A stretch of DNA of 24,708 nt from assembly GCA_044359525.1 (NCBI GenBank), contig JBIKLY010000053.1:1-24708 (forward strand), given 5' to 3'. The notes below the pieces were generated by a model. The model was not told where the DNA came from. It saw nothing but the letters and a program-made list of their open reading frames with translations, and did not search any database. The position numbers were made by a program, and so were the translations under genes. Numbering within the stretch: the first letter of the stretch is position 1; every line of letters starts with the position of its first letter. This DNA comes from CAJBIL01 sp044359525 (GTDB lineage Bacteria; Pseudomonadota; Gammaproteobacteria; Burkholderiales; Rhodocyclaceae). Positions 22,009-24,708 of the stretch are shown here, piece by piece.

Positions 22009-22281
22009 ATGGCAAGAATGGTCAATTGCATCAAGCTCGGCCGAGAAGCCGAAGCGCTGGACTTTCCACCCTATCCGGGCGAAATCGGCAAGCGGATTTT
22101 TACCAGCGTATCGAAGGAAGCCTGGCAGCAGTGGATTCGTCAGCAGACGATGATCATCAATGAAAATCGACTGAATCTCGCCGATGCCGCGCATCGTAAA
22201 TATCTGGCCGAGCAGGTTGAAAAACACTTTTTCGGTGGCGGTGCTGATCAGGTGCAAGGTTACGTTCCGCCCAAAGTCTGA
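22009..22281 (+). CDS. yggX: Fe(2+)-trafficking protein YggX
   Basis: YggX is a small cytoplasmic protein that protects iron-sulfur proteins from oxidative damage and is thought to handle ferrous iron. The 90-residue product has the family's full length and landmarks: MARMVNCIKLGREAEALDFP with the conserved Cys7, PYPGEIGKRIF, WQQWIRQQTMIINENRLN, and the C-terminal KYLAEQVEKHFFGG. It has its own promoter and ribosome site and ends in a strong terminator. It is convergent with phoU. Confidence 0.97.
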   Translation: MARMVNCIKLGREAEALDFPPYPGEIGKRIFTSVSKEAWQQWIRQQTMIINENRLNLADAAHRKYLAEQVEKHFFGGGADQVQGYVPPKV

Positions 22282-22300
22282 CCGGCTGCGTACCCTGAAA

Positions 22301-22338
22301 AGCAAAAAGCCCCCCGGCCAGCCGGGGGGCTTTTTGCT
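22301..22338. terminator. Strong bidirectional terminator between yggX and phoU
   Basis: The 18-base arms AGCAAAAAGCCCCCCGGC (22301-22318) and its complement (22321-22338) pair perfectly. The stem core is C/G-only, with five A before it and five T after it. The layout gives a T-tract in both directions, which suits the convergent genes ending at 22281 and 22352. Confidence 0.95.
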
Positions 22339-22351
22339 GCGTTGGCGTAGA

Positions 22352-23053
22352 TCAGTTGTCGGCGATCTTCTGCTCGACTTCGGCGGGCGATGAGTGGCGG
22401 ACGTCCAAGCCTTTGACCATATAGACGACGTACTCGGCAATGTTTTTCGCGTGGTCGCCAACGCGCTCGATGGCCTTGGCGATACCCATGATGTCGAGCG
22501 AGTGCGAGATGGTGCGCGGGTCTTCCATCATGTAGGTGATCAACTGACGGACCAGCGCGTGGTATTCGGTATTGACCGTTTCGTCGAGGCGCATCACCTC
22601 GGCCGCTGCCGCGACATCAAGACGGGCAAAGGCATCAAGCGAGGTACGCAGCATTTTCAGTGAAAGTTCGCAAATGTGGCTGAGCTCGACATCAGGAATG
22701 CCGGATGCGTTCTGGTCGTGCAGTACCGTGCCGAGGCGGGCGATCTTGCGTGCCTTGTCGCCGATCCGTTCGAGGTCGGAGGTGCTTTTGAGCACGGTGA
22801 TGATCATGCGCAGATCGATCGCTGTCGGCTGTCTTTTGGCAATCACCTGGTTACAGGCTGCGTCCAGTTCGATTTCCAGCTGATTGACGCGGTGGTCTTC
22901 GCGAATAACCGCTTCAAGTAGCGGGATGTCACCAGCTGACAGTCCTTCCATCGCTTTGCGGATTTGTTGTTCGACCAGGCCGCCCATTTGCAAAACGCGA
23001 TTACGCAGGTTTTCGAGTTCGAGGTCGAAATTTTTTGAGGTGTGATCGTTCAT
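22352..23053 (-). CDS. phoU: Phosphate signalling regulator PhoU
   Basis: PhoU links the Pst phosphate transporter to the PhoR sensor and keeps the Pho regulon off when phosphate is plentiful. The 233-residue product is all-helical with the two three-helix repeats of the family: the first includes LRNRVLQMGGLVEQQI and IREDHRVNQLEIELD, the second ELSLKMLRTSLDAF and ERVGDHAKNIAEYVVYM, with E/DxxxD metal-site residues. I chose the ATG at 23053 because GGAG lies 8 nt upstream; the ATG at 23080 has no site and adds nine unsupported residues. No pst or phoR gene is nearby. It lies 74 nt after rpiA on the same strand, with no clear terminator between them. Confidence 0.93.
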   Translation of the reverse strand: MNDHTSKNFDLELENLRNRVLQMGGLVEQQIRKAMEGLSAGDIPLLEAVIREDHRVNQLEIELDAACNQVIAKRQPTAIDLRMIITVLKSTSDLERIGDKARKIARLGTVLHDQNASGIPDVELSHICELSLKMLRTSLDAFARLDVAAAAEVMRLDETVNTEYHALVRQLITYMMEDPRTISHSLDIMGIAKAIERVGDHAKNIAEYVVYMVKGLDVRHSSPAEVEQKIADN

Positions 23054-23127
23054 TCGACTTGCTCCGGGATCGTATGACATGGGATAGAAGACCTGTCAGC
23101 TTAGCTTGCGAAGATTACAGTTATATT

Positions 23128-23790
23128 TCAGGCGGCGCTCAGCGTTTGCACCCCATCGGCCGTGCCGAGCAGGCAGACATCTGCCGGGCGGCAGGCGAAC
23201 AGGCCGTTACTGACGACGCCGACGATCTGGTTGATGCGCATTTCAAGGCCGACCGGGTCGAGGATTTGCAATCCCTTGAGGTCAAGAATCATATTGCCGT
23301 TGTCGGTGGTGAAGCCTTCGCGCAATACCGGTGTGCCACCCAGTTTTGCCAATTCACGCGCGACATGCGCGCGCGCCATCGGGATGACTTCAACCGGCAG
23401 GGGGAAGTTGCCGAGCACCGGCACCAGTTTCGAGCCGTCAGCAATACAGATGAATTTTTTCGCCACTGCGGCGACGATCTTCTCGCGCGTCAGGGCGCCG
23501 CCGCCGCCCTTGATCATGTGCATCTCGACGTTGATTTCGTCGGCGCCATCAACATAGACTGCCAGGTCGGTAATCTCATTAAGATCAAAAACCTTGATGC
23601 CGTGAGCTTCGAGGCGGTTCTTCGTCGCCTCCGAGCTGGCCACGGCGCCCTTGATGCGGTCTTTCATTCCGGCCAGTGCGTCAATGAAACAGTTGGCGGT
23701 GGAGCCGGTGCCGACGCCGATAATTTCACCTTCGACCACATAGGCCAGCGCGGCGCGGCCGACCGCTTGTTTGAGTTCGTCCTGAGTCAT
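23128..23790 (-). CDS. rpiA: Ribose-5-phosphate isomerase A
   Basis: RpiA interconverts ribose-5-phosphate and ribulose-5-phosphate in the pentose phosphate pathway and, in autotrophs, in Calvin-cycle regeneration. The 220-residue protein has the expected length and motifs: VGVGTGSTA-type phosphate loop (IGVGTGSTANCFID), ASSEATKNRL, VYVDGADEIN with the catalytic aspartates, MIKGGGGALTREK with the catalytic Glu, and ADGSKLV. A TAGAAT hexamer 34 nt upstream may be its -10 box. It is divergent from dgkA and followed by phoU. Confidence 0.96.
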   Translation of the reverse strand: MTQDELKQAVGRAALAYVVEGEIIGVGTGSTANCFIDALAGMKDRIKGAVASSEATKNRLEAHGIKVFDLNEITDLAVYVDGADEINVEMHMIKGGGGALTREKIVAAVAKKFICIADGSKLVPVLGNFPLPVEVIPMARAHVARELAKLGGTPVLREGFTTDNGNMILDLKGLQILDPVGLEMRINQIVGVVSNGLFACRPADVCLLGTADGVQTLSAA

Positions 23791-23823
23791 TTTCCGTCTT
23801 GTCTGAAGTTCTTGATCGTTTGC

Positions 23824-23829
23824 ATTCTA
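23824..23829 (-). promoter_or_regulatory. Possible -10 box (TAGAAT) for rpiA
   Basis: On the minus strand TAGAAT matches five of six -10 positions and lies 33 nt before the rpiA ATG. No good -35 hexamer is apparent. It lies in the 154-nt divergent gap shared with dgkA. Confidence 0.4.
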
Positions 23830-23904
23830 GCGGAGCGGGTCTGGTTTTGCGCGGCGTTTCTTGTTTGATCAGCAGCAGCTTAATGCTCGGCGGGGTGCTC
23901 GCGT

Positions 23905-23910
23905 TATACT
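23905..23910 (+). promoter_or_regulatory. Possible -10 box (TATACT) for dgkA
   Basis: TATACT matches five of six -10 positions and lies 34 nt before the dgkA ATG. The leader contains AGGAG, 8 nt from the start codon. The -35 region is weak. Confidence 0.5.
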
Positions 23911-23944
23911 ACCGCCTCAAAAATGAGCCTCAGGAGTATCCGGT

Positions 23945-24316
23945 ATGACTGAAAGTCCCTTCAAGGGGAAAACCGGCTTGCGCCGGCTGCGCAATGCCGT
24001 CGGTTACTCGATCGCCGGCCTGCGCGCTGCCTATATCTGTGAGGATGCCTTTCGTCAGGAGGCGCATCTGGCGGCCGTGCTCATTCCGCTGGCGATTTAT
24101 TTGCCGGTTGGTGGCGTTGGTCGGGCCTTGATGATCGGCAGCGTCCTGCTGGTGCTGATGGTCGAGTTACTCAATTCGGCGATTGAAGCCACCGTTGACC
24201 GGATTTCGCTGGAACATCATCTGCTCGCCAAGCGCGCCAAGGATATTGGCAGTGCGGCCGTATTTTTGGCCTTGGCCAATGTGGCTGCGGTTTGGGCTTG
24301 TGTTTTGTGGGCTTGA
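23945..24316 (+). CDS. dgkA: Diacylglycerol kinase
   Basis: DgkA is a small trimeric inner-membrane kinase that phosphorylates diacylglycerol to phosphatidic acid, recycling lipid left by membrane-derived glucan synthesis. The 123-residue product has the family's amphipathic N-terminus with GLRRLRNAVGYSIAGLRAAY and EDAFRQEAHL. The hallmark VELLNSAIEATVDRI at 73-87 carries the catalytic and metal-binding Glu74 and Glu81. Three membrane helices lie at about 42-58, 62-80 and 103-122. AGGAG lies 8 nt before the ATG at 23945. It is convergent with the RNA methyltransferase gene. Confidence 0.96.
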   Translation: MTESPFKGKTGLRRLRNAVGYSIAGLRAAYICEDAFRQEAHLAAVLIPLAIYLPVGGVGRALMIGSVLLVLMVELLNSAIEATVDRISLEHHLLAKRAKDIGSAAVFLALANVAAVWACVLWA

Positions 24317-24328
24317 GCTGACGGCACT

Positions 24329-24354
24329 CCCGCCGCTGTTTACTCGGCGGGTTT
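24329..24354 (+). terminator. Hairpin after dgkA overlapping the convergent gene's stop
   Basis: Seven-base arms CCCGCCG (24329-24335) and CGGCGGG (24345-24351) enclose 9 nt and are followed by TTT and later TT. It begins 12 nt past the dgkA stop. It spans the stop codon of the convergent methyltransferase gene (24340-24342), so the right arm lies in coding sequence. Confidence 0.5.
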
Positions 24355-24708
24355 GGCCTTCTTGCTTGCCTTGGTCAGTCGGTCATAGAGCACGACGTTG
24401 ACGGTTGCGGCGAGATTCATGCAGCCGACGGTGGGGATATACACCACGTCCTCGCACCAAGCGCGAACCGTTTTGTCGAGCGTCCCGTCTTCCGGCCCGA
24501 AAATGTAGAACGCCCGTTCAGGGTGGGTGTAATCGGGCAAGGGTTTTGCGCCCTTGACCAGTTCGACGGCTACCGGTGTGCAACCAAGCGGGATCACTTG
24601 TTGCAGGTCTTCGATGCCGATCAGCGAAATTTTCTGGTGCACCTTCTTGGTGTCGGTGACGAACTCTTTTGCCCGGTCGTAACGCACGCCGGTATAGAAC
24701 ACCGTATT
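24340..24708 (-). CDS. SpoU/TrmH-type RNA methyltransferase, C-terminal 122 residues (runs off the right edge)
   Basis: The frame is open to base 24708, beginning NTVFYTGVRYDR, so the N-terminus is outside the window; a GTG at 24702 is not a real start. The visible part carries the knot motifs of SPOUT methyltransferases of the TrmH/SpoU family: YIFGPEDGTLDK (motif 2, normally FGxE-GL) and YIPTVGCMNLAATVNVVLYDRL (motif 3, where the Asn-Leu-x-x-x-Val core binds S-adenosylmethionine). The C-terminal tail is Lys/Ala-rich. The family methylates ribose 2'-OH of tRNA or rRNA; the substrate cannot be told from this part. Only about 40 residues should be missing for a small single-domain member. It is convergent with dgkA, 23 nt apart. 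Confidence 0.85.
   Translation of the reverse strand, partial: NTVFYTGVRYDRAKEFVTDTKKVHQKISLIGIEDLQQVIPLGCTPVAVELVKGAKPLPDYTHPERAFYIFGPEDGTLDKTVRAWCEDVVYIPTVGCMNLAATVNVVLYDRLTKASKKAKPAE

Noticed and set aside
21150..22163. 337-residue plus-strand frame across argA and yggX
   Set aside because: It is in another frame of argA, extremely rich in Arg, and would overlap the yggX promoter and start.

Overview
The window is a piece of a GC-rich proteobacterial chromosome. The gene set best fits a betaproteobacterium, probably of the Rhodocyclales (Dechloromonas, Azonexus or Accumulibacter-like). It includes an fbp-prk Calvin-cycle pair, a two-domain polyphosphate:AMP phosphotransferase, a PEP-CTERM surface protein, a PHA-depolymerase-type esterase, YcgR, and a large PAS-GGDEF-EAL protein. 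The lineage is inferred from gene content and protein style; no rRNA or tRNA gene is visible to confirm it.

Region 1 (1-2427) looks like an accessory patch, visibly less GC-rich than the rest. It holds three minus-strand genes: an unrecognised protein cut by the left edge, an AbiTii-domain (abortive-infection family) protein, and a small GIY-YIG-like protein. Region 2 (2428-7782) is a minus-strand run: a secreted esterase of the PHA-depolymerase type, the flagellar brake YcgR, then mtnA, a FucA/Ald2-type class II aldolase overlapping mtnA, and an FAD-dependent oxidoreductase. The mtnA-aldolase overlap is the arrangement expected for the DHAP shunt that salvages 5-methylthioribose or 5-deoxyribose.

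Region 3 (7928-10992) holds a YbdL-type methionine aminotransferase, mscL, a cytochrome b561 and a PEP-CTERM protein with a strong terminator. Region 4 (11153-13077) is fbp-prk, two Calvin-cycle enzymes 8 nt apart. Region 5 (13078-18343) carries a 1413-residue sensor with both cyclic-di-GMP synthesis and breakdown domains, following a thioredoxin-fold gene. It is bracketed by two long imperfect palindromes whose arms are built from tandem 8-9 nt units.

Region 6 (18344-22281) is a plus-strand set: rsmE, pap and argA tightly packed, then yggX with its own promoter and a strong bidirectional terminator. Region 7 (22352-24708) holds phoU and rpiA on the minus strand, dgkA on the plus strand, and a SpoU-type RNA methyltransferase cut by the right edge.

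Most of the window is recognisable core metabolism. The parts that deserve attention are the AbiTii/GIY-YIG patch, the mtnA-aldolase operon with an inverted repeat around its -10 box, the two iterated-unit palindromes, and the rsmE-pap-argA coupling. I did not find a clearly new multi-gene system; the left-edge patch is the best candidate and it is truncated.
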